Source: Populus alba (Eukaryota; Streptophyta; Magnoliopsida; Malpighiales; Salicaceae). From it: a stretch of DNA of 64,000 bases. The stretch is from positions 31,234,339 to 31,298,338 of the forward strand of contig NC_133284.1 in the NCBI RefSeq assembly GCF_005239225.2, read 5' to 3'. Position 1 is the stretch's first letter, and each line of letters begins with the position of its first letter. The notes below the pieces were generated by a model. It saw only the letters and a list, made by a program, of their open reading frames with translations, was not told where the DNA came from and did no database searches. Of this stretch, positions 23,222 to 36,100 are shown piece after piece. Both the position numbers and the translations under genes were made by a program.

Positions 23222-24684
23222 TTATAGAAGGGATTGATGCAGAGGAGTGGAAAGAATGAAGTGGAAGACATTGAAGACGGGATAAATCGCGGTTATGGCA
23301 GGTAATTGTAATTCATAGGCTACGATTCTGATTTTTTTAATGATTGCATACGGGCCATAGTATTTTGCTGATAGCTTATGGGAAACTCTCTTGTGAACTG
23401 ATTTCTCTCTATAAGGTTGTAGCTTCATATAAACTAAGTCCCTCATCAAGAAACTTCTCTCACTTCTTTTCTTGTTTGCTTGCTGAGTCATTCGATATTG
23501 AGATCGTAGGAGATTATTTCTGATTTCTTTGAACATTTCCTCTTGTTGTGTGAGGTAGTGATGCATAGCCTCCATTGAAGAGTCTTTAGAAGTGTAGGGA
23601 ATGTGAATTGAAAGCACCACTCCATATAGTATCTCATAAGGCGTCTTCTTTATTGAAGTGTGGTGATTAGTGTTGTACCACCACTCGCAAGCACTCAACC
23701 ATTTTCCCCATAGTGTTGGGGCAGCCCCTGTCATACACCCGTAGATACCCTTCTATGCACTTGTTAACTATCTCAATCTGGCCATCAGACTGGGGATGAT
23801 ATGCAGTAGAATACTACAGGCTGACCCCTTGTTGTTTGAACAATTCTTTCCAAAATTGATCGAGAAAAATGTTGTCTCTATCGCTCATAATTGTGGTTGG
23901 CATTCCATGGAGTTTATAGACATGCTCCATAAAGAATTTAACCACTGTAAAGGTAGAATAGGGATGGGCGAAGCCATGAGGTGTGCATACTTGCTAAATC
24001 GTTCGACCACTACCAGTATTACTTCCTTCCCTTCTTACTTGGGTAGTCCTTCAATGAAATCCATGCTAATGTAAATAAAGGGAGCAATGGGAATGGGTAA
24101 AGGTTGTAAAAGTCTAGGGAGCTTCACATTCTCGGTCTTGTTCTGTTGGTAAATGGAGCATTCTTATACATATTGTGTTGCTAGTTTCTGCAACTTTCTC
24201 CAATAGAATACCTGCCCTAGTCTCTTTGCAGTCACAGTGGCTCCTGAATGTCCTCCCGCTGCAAAGTCACAATAAAAACTGATAAACTTAGTCTGTAGTC
24301 GTGATTCTTGACCCCCAACCACCTTCCCTTTTCGAAAAAGGGTGTTATTGATCCATAAGTATGTAGCATGCAAGTTAGTATCCTTGCTCAATTCCCTAAT
24401 CAATTTTTGTAAGTTCTGATCGGCTTCCCAAGTCTTTCTGATTTCCTCCATGATGTTAGTGAAATTGAAGATAGTGTTAAGGCACTCAATTCTGTACTTG
24501 AGATCCTAGAGAGAGCATCTGCTACCAGGTTATCCTTGCCCTTCCTGTATTCGATTTCATAATCAAAGCCTAAGACTTTAGTCAACCATACATGTTGTGC
24601 CACATGAGTTGCCTTGTGATCTAGTAAGAATTTGAGACCTTAGTGGTCTTTTCTAATTAAGAATCGCCTTCCCTATAGGTAATG
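23222..24684 (-). pseudogene. Gypsy integrase and RNase H C-terminal part
   Basis: From 24684 down, the RNase H tail (FLLDHKATHVAQHVW, then YEIEYRKGKDNLVADALSRI) is followed by the integrase zinc-binding region (HSGATVTAKRLGQVFYW). Next comes the core (PFIYISMDFIEGLPK, VERFSKYAH, SNNKGSACS, all frame-broken) and the C-terminal part: EWWYNTNHHTSIKKTPYEIL, then VSHKLSAKYYGPYAIIKKI, YELQLPA and YPVFNVFHF. Stops and shifts within the core show loss of function. Confidence 0.88.
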
Positions 24685-26259
24685 TGACACGACTAAAAGA
24701 TTGATGTCTTATCCCAAGTGCAGGAGTGTCGAAGTAATAAATAACCCAGCAAGACCGAGGTCGAACCACAAGGAGGTAAACTATATAAATTACAAATAAT
24801 ATATATATTTAATAAAAAAATATAGTTTATGAGAATTTTATGGGATATTGATATAAGGATTAAACAATGATAAAAACAATTGTCTAGGTTAGAGGATCCA
24901 CTAATAGTATTAGAAATAAGTATAATATGAACTCTTTTTATTAATCAACTGGAAACCACACACAAATGAGGTTCCAATCGGATGATTTATCCTTAATAGT
25001 TCATTATAAATTTTTAACATGATCATATTAATTATCTTATTTCAGTAACACCATACTTTTAAATATTGTCAGGAATTCATGATGTTAATTTATGTAAACA
25101 ACAAATCAAGTTTCTTTAATAGCACGGGTGTAGGTTATACCATATAGTTGGCTATGTAAGTGCCAGCATTTGTTGTACCAAGTGTTATACAACACAAATC
25201 TAGATTAACTATTTCACAAGCAAGGTATTAAGAATTAATAAGATAAAAAGGTAAGACATGCTAATAACAAATTTTCTTGGATATAAACATTGAAGTCCAT
25301 GTTGAGTTTATATTATACATATTCTAACACCATTAGTGAAACTTTTTTGTCTTGACATAATAAATTTAGCTAAACATAATGAAGAAGAGAAATATAAACA
25401 AACAACATAAAAACATAAGAACATAAGTATAGTAAAGGAAATGAAAAGTATAAACAAGAGATTAAGAAAAATATAACATGAAATAAAACTTCAACATTAC
25501 AAAAATATAAAGAAAGAAATAAAGAGCATGATCTTGATCTGAACAACCAAGATGCCTAAATGCATGGCAAATGCCTCCTTTTATAGGATAAAATTTGAAA
25601 CTATTAATTTGATGACTAATTATTGAGTGGGTGGCCACATCTTGACTTGGCGACAATCCTTATCTTTTTGTCTGAACAAAACATCATTGATAACGTCAGA
25701 ATTTGACAGACTTAACTCATAAAAGTTCTAGGAAATTGTCTCTGCTTTCCAACAAAAAAAATTGAGGTCATTTGGACTTCTAGAACTCGAGATATGGCTG
25801 AACAATGAACAGTGTCTAGGTTGTAGGATAGATTCAGACTTCTCCGTTGTTGCTATAATTTGGACTTGAAAACGGCATTTTTAAATCTTGGACTCCCATG
25901 AAAGTTTTAAGCCTATGTCTTAGCTTTCCATCCATATAAAGCAGACCTAAATCCAATATCTATAGCTCCAAATATGACCCAATGACCGAACAATGTTCTA
26001 GTTTAGATTGTACCAGCATCTCTTTTCTAAGTTTGTCCCTCTTTTTATCTTTAAAATTTCAGTAGTTAAACTCATCAATCAATCATTTGATTTATGTGAT
26101 ATGCCTGCATTTAAGATGAACATTTACCATAAATTAAAAGTATCTTATAGTATCAGACTTGTTATTATAAAACATGCTTTCATTAAGGAGTTATTGATAC
26201 TTCAAGTGCAAAATGATGATATAAAACCTTGATAAAAATGCAGTTTTAAGTACTAATCA
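24685..26259 (-). mobile_element. Solo LTR (1575 bp) inside the gypsy element
   Basis: A perfect 5-bp duplication, taatg, flanks it (24680-24684 and 26260-26264), and it starts and ends TG...CA. Removing it and one duplicate restores the RNase H reading frame (HYLIGRRFLIR). The same LTR occurs in opposite orientation at 45210-49507. A TATA box on the minus strand (TATAAAAGG at 25585-25577) sets orientation. No internal domain is present. Confidence 0.93.
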
Positions 26260-27330
26260 TAATGCTTCTATTTAGTGACAGGATGGACAATAGCCAATAG
26301 CTCCCGTTCATAAGCAAATAAAGCTAACTGTCGAGGTCCTAAACCTTGCTTACAAAAGCAAGTGGATGCCTTTCTTGCATTAAAACTGCTCACATGCCTA
26401 CCCTTGGTGCATCTATCTCCATGACAAAAGTCTTTTTAAAGTTAGGCAGTGCCAACACAGGGGGTTTGGACATATAATTTTTTAGTTGAGTGAAGGCCAT
26501 ATTAGCCGAGCTCGTCCAATCGAAGGAGCCTTTCTTCAACATCTGAGTAAAAGGCTTGCAGATTTCTCCATATCCCTTCACAAACTTCCTATAGTACCCG
26601 GTCAATCCCAGAAATCCCCTAAGCTACTTGATGTTTGTTGGAATAGGCCAACTCAACATGACTGCCACCTTACTAGGGTCGGTAGCTACCCTTTCTTTGA
26701 TGATCACGTGGCCCAAGTATTCCATCTGGCTGCTATCGAAGACGCACTTGTCTTTCTTTGCAACCAATTGGTTTGCACACAATAGTTTAAACACAATACT
26801 AAGATGATGCCAGTGGTCCACCCTATTCTTGCTATAAATCAATATATCGTCAAAGAAAACTAGAATGAACTTCCTCAAATACTGCCTAAAGATGTCATTC
26901 ATTAAACTTTGGAAAGTTGCTGGAGCAATAGAGAGTCCAAAAAGCATGACAAGGAATTCATAATGACCATTATGAGTTCAAAATGTTGTTTTAAACACAT
27001 CTTTAGAACCCATTCGAATTTGATGGTATCATGCCCTTAAATCAATTTTAGAAAAGATGGTTGTTCCTTTCAATTCTTCTAGCAACTCATCAATAATAGG
27101 GATGGGATACTTATCTTTTATAGTCAACATGTTAAAAGCTCGAAAGTCCACACAAAATTGCCAGGTCTAGTCTTTTTTCTTAATTAGAACCACTAAAGAA
27201 GCAAATGGACTATTGCTAGGTTGCACAATTCCAGCCTCTAGCATCCCAGCCACTAGTTTCTCCAAGGTATCTTCTGTAATCCTAAGTACCTGAATGACCT
27301 TAGATTGATTGTTTGGCTTTCATTCTTCTG
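26260..27330 (-). pseudogene. Gypsy reverse transcriptase and RNase H N-terminal part
   Basis: The minus strand gives [78 protein letters not shown], then the active-site block FILVFFDDILIYSKN (26840 region), YLGHVIIKERVATDPSKV, MTGYYRKFVKGYGEICKPF and RQLALFAYERELLAIVHPVT. These are the RT and start of RNase H of Ty3/gypsy. In-frame stops (for example in DLRA*YHQIR) show decay. Confidence 0.9.
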
Positions 27331-28290
27331 GGGTATATGGTGGTCATGCCCTCTAACAGGAGGTAGCCCCACAGGTTCACTGAAAATATGGTGATACGTT
27401 TCCAGTAGTGCTTGTAAGGGAAAATCCTCTTCTATCTTAATAGGAAAGGACCCTTCCTAAGAATCTAGTGATTGGCCATCATCCTCCAACACTCGTAGAC
27501 TGCAGATGTTCACCTCTTCCATCAAGGAGTTATTGGTTGGTAGCCCATTTAACTCCTCTAGCCTAATGGATTAGGTGAGCTTAAGATTGTCTCCTTTTAG
27601 TGTCACTTCTTTGCCCTGCCACCAAAAAGTCATCCATTTGTCTTTCTAATTGGCTAATACATTGCCTAATAATTTCAACCATTATTTGCCTAAAACCATA
27701 TCATATTTTTGTAATGTCATCACAAAAACATTAGCCTAAAACTGAACGCCCTCCATTTTCCACTGTAGGTTCTTGCAAAGGTTGGCACAAGACATAGTAC
27801 CGTCATTGGCTACTTCTACTATCATAGTGCCAGTACAGGGCCAACCCATCCAGGTAATATGATGTTAGTTTTAGTTTTCATGACTCTGTTATCTCTTCTA
27901 GATCAAAATATTGGTTACATTTATACAACCACTTATGTACATCTTCTCCTTCAAAGGTAGGGAAGTCCCTTTTGGGCTTGTGGAACTTGTAGGAACCTTG
28001 CAAACCCTTTCTAATCCATCCCTAACTACAGGTTGTTGCAGGAAGTTAAGGGGCATGGGGGCGTTGGGAGGAACTAGCCTCTCCAATTAAAGTTTGCAAG
28101 GTATGTTTTATTGTGATCTGCTGGGTAGCCATTTCCTTCATCATAGTTTTGAGCTGGCCAAGATCATCCGATTAAGCATTCAGTTTAACCTTTATTCCAT
28201 CGATTTTTTGGTTAGCAGCTTCCAAGGAATCATCACACCTTCTCACATCTTGGGACCTGGTTTCTGGTGGCATCTTGCTGAGGTCCAAAG
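27331..28290 (-). pseudogene. Gypsy gag and protease remnant with internal deletion
   Basis: Near the 5' end, FPTFEGEDVHKWLYKCNQYF and LTSYYLDGLALYWHYDSRSS are typical Gag capsid sequence. Shortly after comes protease/linker-like sequence (VFVMTLQKYDMVLGKQWLK), so most of Gag's C-terminal half is missing. Stops are frequent. Confidence 0.75.
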
Positions 28291-28295
28291 ATGAA

Positions 28296-28307
28296 GCTCT
28301 GATATCA
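28296..28307 (-). other. Primer binding site of the gypsy element
   Basis: TGATATCAGAGC on the minus strand, three bases inside the 5' LTR, matches the 3' end of initiator tRNA-Met (TGGTATCAGAGC) with one change. Confidence 0.85.
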
Positions 28308-28310
28308 CTT

Positions 28311-28735
28311 TGCTACGAGTAAGTTATCTATTGAATGCTAGGTATAATAGTGAAGAAGAAGAAGTTAGGAAGAAGGGAAAAAGAATGAGTTCATGTGTTT
28401 TGCATGGTTTTCTAATGAACATGCTTGGAAGGATAACGAGAGAATTCATGAGGGAATATTGATTTCTGTTATAAAAATGGTCATGCTTCTCTGTTAACAT
28501 TCTGAGGGTATTTAAAGAACCTAAAATATATATTCTCTTCTACAATATGCCTAGCCTTCACACGAGACTTAACTTGGTTTATTTATAGGTTTAACCGGGC
28601 TGCATGAAACGCAACCGTTTAGCTAAAGTTTGAATTAAATGCTGCTTCCACAAGACGCCGTCGTTTATGCTTAATTTGAATTATATCCCTCTTTCCGTGT
28701 GTTAGTCCCCATTTTCTTTGTTTCCAATCGTGACA
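28311..28735 (-). repeat. 5' LTR of the gypsy element
   Basis: 425 bp, partner of 22611-23043. It ends CTCGTAGCA directly before the primer binding site. Confidence 0.9.
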
Positions 28736-28930
28736 ACCGATAATGTTTGTGGTATTTGTTACCACTTGTTCACGGGCTTGGACCTTTTTCTTAGCCGTCT
28801 TCACCAGAGAAAGAAGTTCATCTATGCTGTGGTCCGCATATTTTCCCTTCAAGGCCTCTTTTCCACTACATTGGGCATGGGATCCAGTTATAACATCTTT
28901 TGTAATAGATTACTTATTGTCTAGATTCTT
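28736..28930 (-). pseudogene. LINE ORF1-like fragment right of the gypsy insertion
   Basis: The frame SHAQCSGKEALKGKYADHSI then DELLSLVKTAKKKVQAREQV, VTNTTNI ends at the LTR. The frame on the far side of the gypsy element (GMAKVNVAANTNNYDGEGHM, reading through the TRIM site) is a plausible continuation. I assign it to the LINE by position only; it could be other disrupted coding DNA. Confidence 0.4.
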
Positions 28931-30175
28931 TCTCATGCTAAGTACCTTGGTGCATCTGACATGCCAGCAATAGATTTCTCTTTGCTATTAATATTTATTT
29001 CCTTAGCTGACCCACCACCACAGAAACTCAGCCAAATTGCAAGTTGGAAGAACGCTGTATATCCATTCTAAATTGTTCTATACAACAACGCCCAAGAAGA
29101 AGAAACTTCCTTTGCCGAGTAGTAGTTTTGCCAAGCAAGAAAACCTTGGAGAGAAGAACAGAAACTGAAAAGCTGTCATCCATGGGGAATTCTCGCTTCT
29201 GAGAAAGTGTTTGCAAACGTAGTATAGAATCTAGTCTCTTGACTTTGCAGATCTCTCCTAACTTGGTCATTGGAATCTGTGGAATATGGATCACAGAGAC
29301 ATACAACGGATCAATGATAAATCAACTGCACTATCACGTATGATCCTTGGAGATATTTGGAGAAAGGAAATGGAGGGCTATACCGGAACTAAACACCAAA
29401 TGCAAATCCTCTGATGCTACGAATTTTTCCCCTGCTCAAAGAATACCACCAGAGAGTGTTCTGCAGGGGAAAACATCATCATACCCGAAACAGCCTTGCA
29501 TGGAAAGTAAATACTGAGGCAAGAATTTTGGAAACATGCCAACTAACAAACCTAAAAGATCTTCAGCTATCACACAAAAGCAAAGCAATGAAAAATCCTT
29601 CTTATTTCTTTCCCTTTTTTTGTTTCGGGGTGATGGACATGTGCTGAAGAGAGATGATGAACAGGCTATAGTAATGACACAGAACCAATGTTTTACCTGT
29701 GCATATGCTGGGTAACTTCCTCAATTCTTTTTCTCATTCTATTCTCCTTTCTCGAAATAAAAAATAAAAAACTGAACAAAATAAAATCCCACAAAATAAA
29801 GGCATCATCTATCCATCCATCCTGTTCACAAATTTCAATATGATGGTATATATAACTCGGGGGTGGAACAACTTTGGCGGAGTCCCTGGTATTTTCCCAT
29901 TCAGATCCAGCAAACTCCAAAAAAACACCCTCCAAAACAACCCCAAAATATTTGCTAAAAGAAACCCTCCCTAGTCACTACACTTTGGATATCCGCCTAT
30001 TGTAGTAAATGCCACCCAAGCACAGAAACATCATAATCTGAGGACAAGAGAATCTGTGGATCCATCTCTTTCCAAGAACCAAAAAGTTTGCCGCAGTCAT
30101 GATTCAGGCATTTCAATGTAACTTGTTTTGATCATAATCTGGATGTTTGGGAAAAGAAAGCATGCGTTATCAAAC
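28931..30175. other. Downstream region of the RNA-binding gene
   Basis: This probably includes its 3' untranslated region. Base composition is less AT-rich than the flanks, but no domain is recognisable on either strand. Confidence 0.4.
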
Positions 30176-33100
30176 TTAAGTGGTACCCGAATTCCCATCT
30201 GGTTTTGGTTCTGTTCGGACATAGGTGAGACTGCGGGCAGAGGGGGAGACAACACTGCTGACAGAGAATGCAGCACTACTCTCAGCCGGACTGCCCTGAG
30301 CATCTCGTTTCCACTGCAAACTTCTTGCACCAGGTTTCACATAGAGTCGAGGCCTAAATATAGGAGTGCCTCTTGGAAAAGGTGTTCTAGCAAACCTACC
30401 AGCAGCATATGAGGAGCCACGGGCAATACGAGGCCATGTCATAACAGGACTAGCTTCTTGGTTGGAAGAGCTTCTCTTCATGACCTGCAGCACAAAAAAT
30501 AATGTTAAGATGCCTATCAAATCTTGGAGTGGACCCCTAAGACAGTAATAAAATGTGCATCAGTTCCAACAAATTTCACATCTAAATCCTAGCTGCCATT
30601 TTTTCAAGTTTAAATGAACACATGCTTTAAGTTCTTATTGCTCTGTATAGAAAATAAGAAGCTCCCTTGTTCTCAATAAGAATAAAAAACGGAGAATTGA
30701 AAATACCAGTTTAGATTCTTCATCTACAAAATGGCATGCATAACTCTACCTACTCAGACCATGTGATTTCTGTGAAACAACTCCACACCACACAATAACC
30801 ATTAACCAGAAAAAAAAAAAAAAAAAAAAAAAAAAAACTGTTAAAATCATCTAGAAATCCCAGAATATCAGGAGAGCTCAAACTTGATAGCTCGGTATGT
30901 GCTTGCAAAAGAACTGAGGCCTTTCAAAAATATATGTAACTGGACAAATCTCGACAGTTCCCTCAACTTTCCATCATGGAGTCATTCCATATACTTTTGC
31001 AATTCTTTTCATTTACAAATGCATGCATGCACACAGGCAAGTGCAAGCACTCACGCACACAAGAAAGAGCATGCAAGAGTATAAAAGTAGCAAACCATTG
31101 TGCCTCCATGAAAACTTGCAAAACAGCTACTAAGCCACAGCCAATGAGAAGCAAATGCACATGACCATGGTTTTGCTTTTTAGTTCTAAACATTTAACAT
31201 GATAAAACTATCTTGCAGCTGATACAACCATTGATTTAACTTTTTCAAACTTTGGCAACCTTGCTATCTACCAAACCAATAAATGAAGTTGAAAAAAATA
31301 AAATGCACAAAACATCCTCCTCAACTGACAGACATGCATCCAACAAAAGAACAGAGACACCAGAACAGAAAAGGACCCCAACTAATAGCAAATTAAGATG
31401 CAGTCTCTATTTTCATTACCTTGACAATCCGTGACATGAAAGAGGTGCCATCAAGAGATAACGCATTGTCAGCTGCCTCTTTCCGCATAAATTCCACATA
31501 AGCTGACCTGCATAATCATATTGCTCAGCCCCCTTGAAAAAAAAATTCCAGAATTTGCTAAGGAAACAGATCAGAAGAATGTTAAACAACTCTCACCCTG
31601 TTGGTTGCCCTGTTGCTGCATCAGTGACTATAACCACTTTAAGCACTTCACCAAACTTATTAAAATGCCGTGACAGACTGTCCTTTGTCGCAGCAAAATG
31701 AACCTGTGAAGACAGCAATGAAAATATGATCAGGATACAGCAATAAATACTCCTTCCAAGCTACAGCTTGATGCACATCAGTACTTACATTGCTAACAAA
31801 AATGGTTCGAGAATCAGCATCCTCTAAGGGACGACCTGCAGTATATGAACCTGCAGAATCATCAAAAACAACCTCATCTAAATACTTGGAAAAAATGGAC
31901 ATGAGAAACAAAATTTGACGTATCAGAATGGCAACCATCTTGCAGTAGAGAAGCTTAAGATGATGTCAGTCATGAGAAACACCCAAAAGGGTAGAGCTCC
32001 AAAAGTTGCAACATCACTAACATAAACTGATTTTGTTTCCCATTTAAAAAGAGAGAGAGAGAGATTCAATGACACTTAAAAAACACACATGAGAACTGAC
32101 CAGATGCAGATGATGGAGGCTTCTGAGGTTCTTGCTGAATATCACCAGCAGGTTTTACCTGTTCATAACCACAGGAAACATCGTCAGCAGTCAATGCAAA
32201 GAAAGAACAATAAGTAATTTCATATGAAAAATAGCAAGAAGAATAATGAACCCAGACAAACAAGACCGTCTTACATTTCCATTACTAACTGAGACAGGGT
32301 TGCTAATTTCCTTCATTAGCTGAGCACCACAGCTCCCAGCATCTGCCTCGTTATCCTGAACTGATTTCAGATTATCCATTACAGTATCCCTCGATTCTTG
32401 ATAATGAGGTGGTCTCCAGGTATTTACATTCACAGAAATGTTCACTATCTTACGAGAAGTATTCGCAGCTGAAACGGATTGATCCTGATCCTTGGCTACA
32501 TTGTAGTTTGACATGAGTGAATCCTTACCCTTACTTCCCAAATATGTGCCAGTCTGAGAAACATCCATAACCCTATGACCCACAGGGCTGGAATCATCAT
32601 AACCTTCATAATCAGACATCAAACCAGTAGTCAATCCAGCTTCTTGCCCTGTCATATTCGTAGTCCCTGCATGTCCGCAATACTTGCTTCTTTGAGGATA
32701 GTTTGAGTGGGTTTGTTCCTGAATTTCATTAAAATCTTCATATTCATCATCTTCAACAGCATGATCTCTAAATTCTGCAACTTGTTCAGTGATCAATGAT
32801 GCATCCATGTCACGACCAAGCCGGTCAAACACGCTTCCTGAAGATTTAACTTTTACTACATCTTCAGCAGCTTCTCGCACAGCTTTTAGTACAGTAGCCA
32901 TGGGATTTGGAACTCTTGCAATTGACTGAAGCCTCCTAGGACGATCAACCAATGATGTGTCCTCAGTGGATGCAGACACCACTGAGCGAAGACGCTTCCG
33001 TGAGGGCTCTTTTACCCTGCCAGATGGTCTCAAAGTTCTGACAGCATCTCTCACTGCAAACTGAAGCAGTCGTCGAGGAGCACCACTGGTTGCTTGAGAA

Positions 33101-36100
33101 ACTGCATCCCTCTGCTGAAATATTAGTGCATGCAAAATTTGATGATCAAAAAAAAGGAACTTATTTTCATTAAAAAAAATAAAAAAGATGAATTTTGAGC
33201 TCTGAAATTATATTAAAAATTTTCAGCATAATGGTATCCGGTATTCACAACCAGATGAGTAGGAATGTCTATTGGTAACCCTACCACCAGCAATCACACA
33301 TCATACATCCTCATATTTTAGGTAAGAAACATAATTCACCAGGTCTAAACCATAGGAAATTAGTTGATTTACTTTGTGTATGTTCACATTAAAAATTTAA
33401 GTTATTTTATGAAGCAGAACCCTCTGCAGTATAGTGTGCAATAGAAGCAGTTCTACTATAGTTTTATAGGTTGAGTGAGGGAAGAAAATCATAGCCTCAA
33501 GATTGTAACCAAAGCAGCGTCATAAATCTCCTAATTTCCTAATGTCCTACAAAACATGAATATGTGTGGAGTTTTATATGATTTTAAAGAGCTTTAGTTT
33601 ATATCATAAATCTCCTAATTTCTATTCTCGACTTTCCAAACACCTTGTTAATAACCATAAAGTTAAAATAGAATCACTTAACTTTTAAGCCTTACTACCC
33701 AATCAAATGTGAAAGAAAAATTTGAAATCCAAACCTTCACATGTTGTTGCTCATCATGCCGAGTCCTTTTCTGCTCTTGTGGGGTTTGGGGAGATGGAGA
33801 TCTTCTTGCACGACTGGCTTTTCCATGAGTTTTTTCCTCTAGGTGAGTGTTATCGACCACAGAGCTTCGAAGCGGAGGCGGCTGGTTCACGTCTCTAGCT
33901 ACACCTTTCCATTCTCTTTTATGCCTACCTCTACTTGAATTATCAGGCTTAACATTTTCGTGTTCTGAATCCAATTGATGAGATTCGTTACCCTCAGTCT
34001 GCTCTATCAGTGTGGGATTTGTTCTGGCCACTTCATCTGCGCGAGTCTCCGGAGGCCGTACATACATATCCAAATTTGTAGCCAGGTGATCCCATAGCCT
34101 GTTCAAAATCAAGTTAACTGGTGAAACAAATGGGAATAACTTAAAACAGAGTTGTCAACAAATATATTTTTTACAATATCAAATGTATCAAAAACAGGAA
34201 TGGATCAAATTACCAAGATACAAAAGAATCACTGTCATCCCCCAAAAAAACATTCAATTCATTTCTTGCTTCTTCCTTATCCCTGCCATTTCTCAGCAAG
34301 ACAATCACATATTCCTGCGAATGCAAAACTCTTATGAAACATTGTAGTGCTGAATCATTTAGAAACTCAAAATATTTATGGTTTAGGCATGGAAGAGCAT
34401 CTTTTCAAATACTCTGCTGAACCATGGAGTCTCAGAATAATAGAGGTGTTTAAACATATTATAAAAAAGCTTTTAAGGACCTAGCTAATAACTAACAGGA
34501 CTTTCACATGCTAAACACAGTATATGCAACAAAAGAACATCAAACTGGAACCAAACACCTAAACTGACATTGGGCAGAACTTTCTGGACTAACCTTTACA
34601 AACAATATAGGAAGAAAGATACAGGTAGTTGCAGGCTACTCAAATTTATTGACAAAATTGCCTAAAATAATGCAGGAGCAGTCCGGTCTTAAAAAATATT
34701 TTTATTTTCTGAAATTATTATTAATTAATTTGTTAAGAGTATTCACATGTGACTTTTAAAATATTTCCTTGGTGGTTACTTTTGTTGCATTGCAACCAAG
34801 ACTAGTGAATCTTTTTCCTACAAAGATCTAGGGCTTTAACCGGCATAAATAGGCTGCGAGGATTATTTTCTATAGACTTTTTGTTCTGTTTATTTTTCAA
34901 TCTATTCAGATTTTAGAGATTTCTTGGTGAACCAAAAACCTTATTATCTGGATCCCAACTTGAAATTTATTATATTTTAGCCATCATCCAGCTGTAAGTG
35001 TAGTTTTCTATTGTTTTCCTCTTCTCAAACTACATCACAGAATTTCTCAAAGCATGGCCTGTAACATACATCAATATCTCCAAAATACATAAGCATATTG
35101 GCTTCCCACTTAAAACCCCAGTCCAGGTCAAACTGTACATAATTCTGACCTAATAGCCAAGACTAAACCAAATGGAGATAATTACTCCCATAATCACACA
35201 AAAAAAATAAAAGCAAAAGTAGCCTTGTATTTAAAAATAAAATAAAAAATCTACTTCGAACTCCATGTCCAAGTTGAATTCAAATCCCACCATGTACCTG
35301 AGCACCAATGAGCACAACACCATACCACAAACAAATTTATAACACTTCATTTTCCAGCTAAATTTCATCTCACTTGATAGAGCCCACTCAAATAACTGAA
35401 CAATCCATATGAATAAGGGCAAGAAGCTCAAACAATCTCAAGTACAAATTCACAATCCCGCAACGTTTTGTACTCTAGCTCTGTAGCATGTTCAACAATA
35501 ATGAGGCAAAATGCTATGAGCAAAGTCATTCATTTGAATCTTATCTTTCAGCAAAACACCAAATCCTTAGAAGTTTCCACAACCTAGACCTAACTACAAA
35601 AGATTTATTGTTTGGTGTTTGAATTCATTAACCAAAGCCCACGTGAGGAAATCAAACATGTCATAGCAAATAAAATATAAAAGCTCTCTATCCGCAGCGT
35701 TCCTTGCAGTGATCAGATATCAACCATCAACAAGACACATAGCATCGTAATAGCTTCAGATGTTTTAACTGAAACATTCCTATAAACACCTAGAGGGTTA
35801 GATATCATTCAACAAACTATGCCCGCATAAAATGAGGTCAATTTTTATTATTTGGCACATATCCTTCGCACAATTTTGCAAATTGTCCAGTACAAAAGCA
35901 AACAGCTCTCGACTACAATTGCACCATCTTCTCACCAACACGCATCACCAATAATCTCACGATGTCCATATAACCAGGGACATAAACAACTAAGAGAGAG
36001 CTCTACCGATTCTAAATCCTGCCATTTTCACCTCTCTTAATGTAGGTCCAGCAGCAGCATTCTCCACTTCAGGCAAAGCCGCATGGTGAAATTCCACAGA

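Larger units (their letters stand above)
22611..28735 (-). mobile_element. Ty3/gypsy LTR retrotransposon, decayed
   Basis: Two LTRs (28311-28735, the 5' LTR; 22611-23043, the 3' LTR) enclose gag, protease, RT, RNase H and integrase remnants in the gypsy order on the minus strand. The LTRs begin TGTCA and end CGTAGCA or CGCAACA; by eye they differ at roughly one site in ten, so the insertion is old. The element carries a solo LTR (24685-26259). I find no matching 5-bp target duplication (22606-22610 tgctt; 28736-28740 accga). Confidence 0.92.

Noticed and set aside
28931..29700. Separate gene downstream of the RNA-binding gene
   Set aside because: Short frames show no domain, codon bias or splice structure; more likely 3' untranslated or intergenic DNA.
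30128..30412. Plus-strand frame
   Set aside because: Shadow of the last coding exon of the RNA-binding gene on the minus strand.
32191..32274. C-terminal continuation of exon 4 of the RNA-binding gene
   Set aside because: It reads through a GTAAGA donor into intron; joining at 32275 restores the frame to the next exon.
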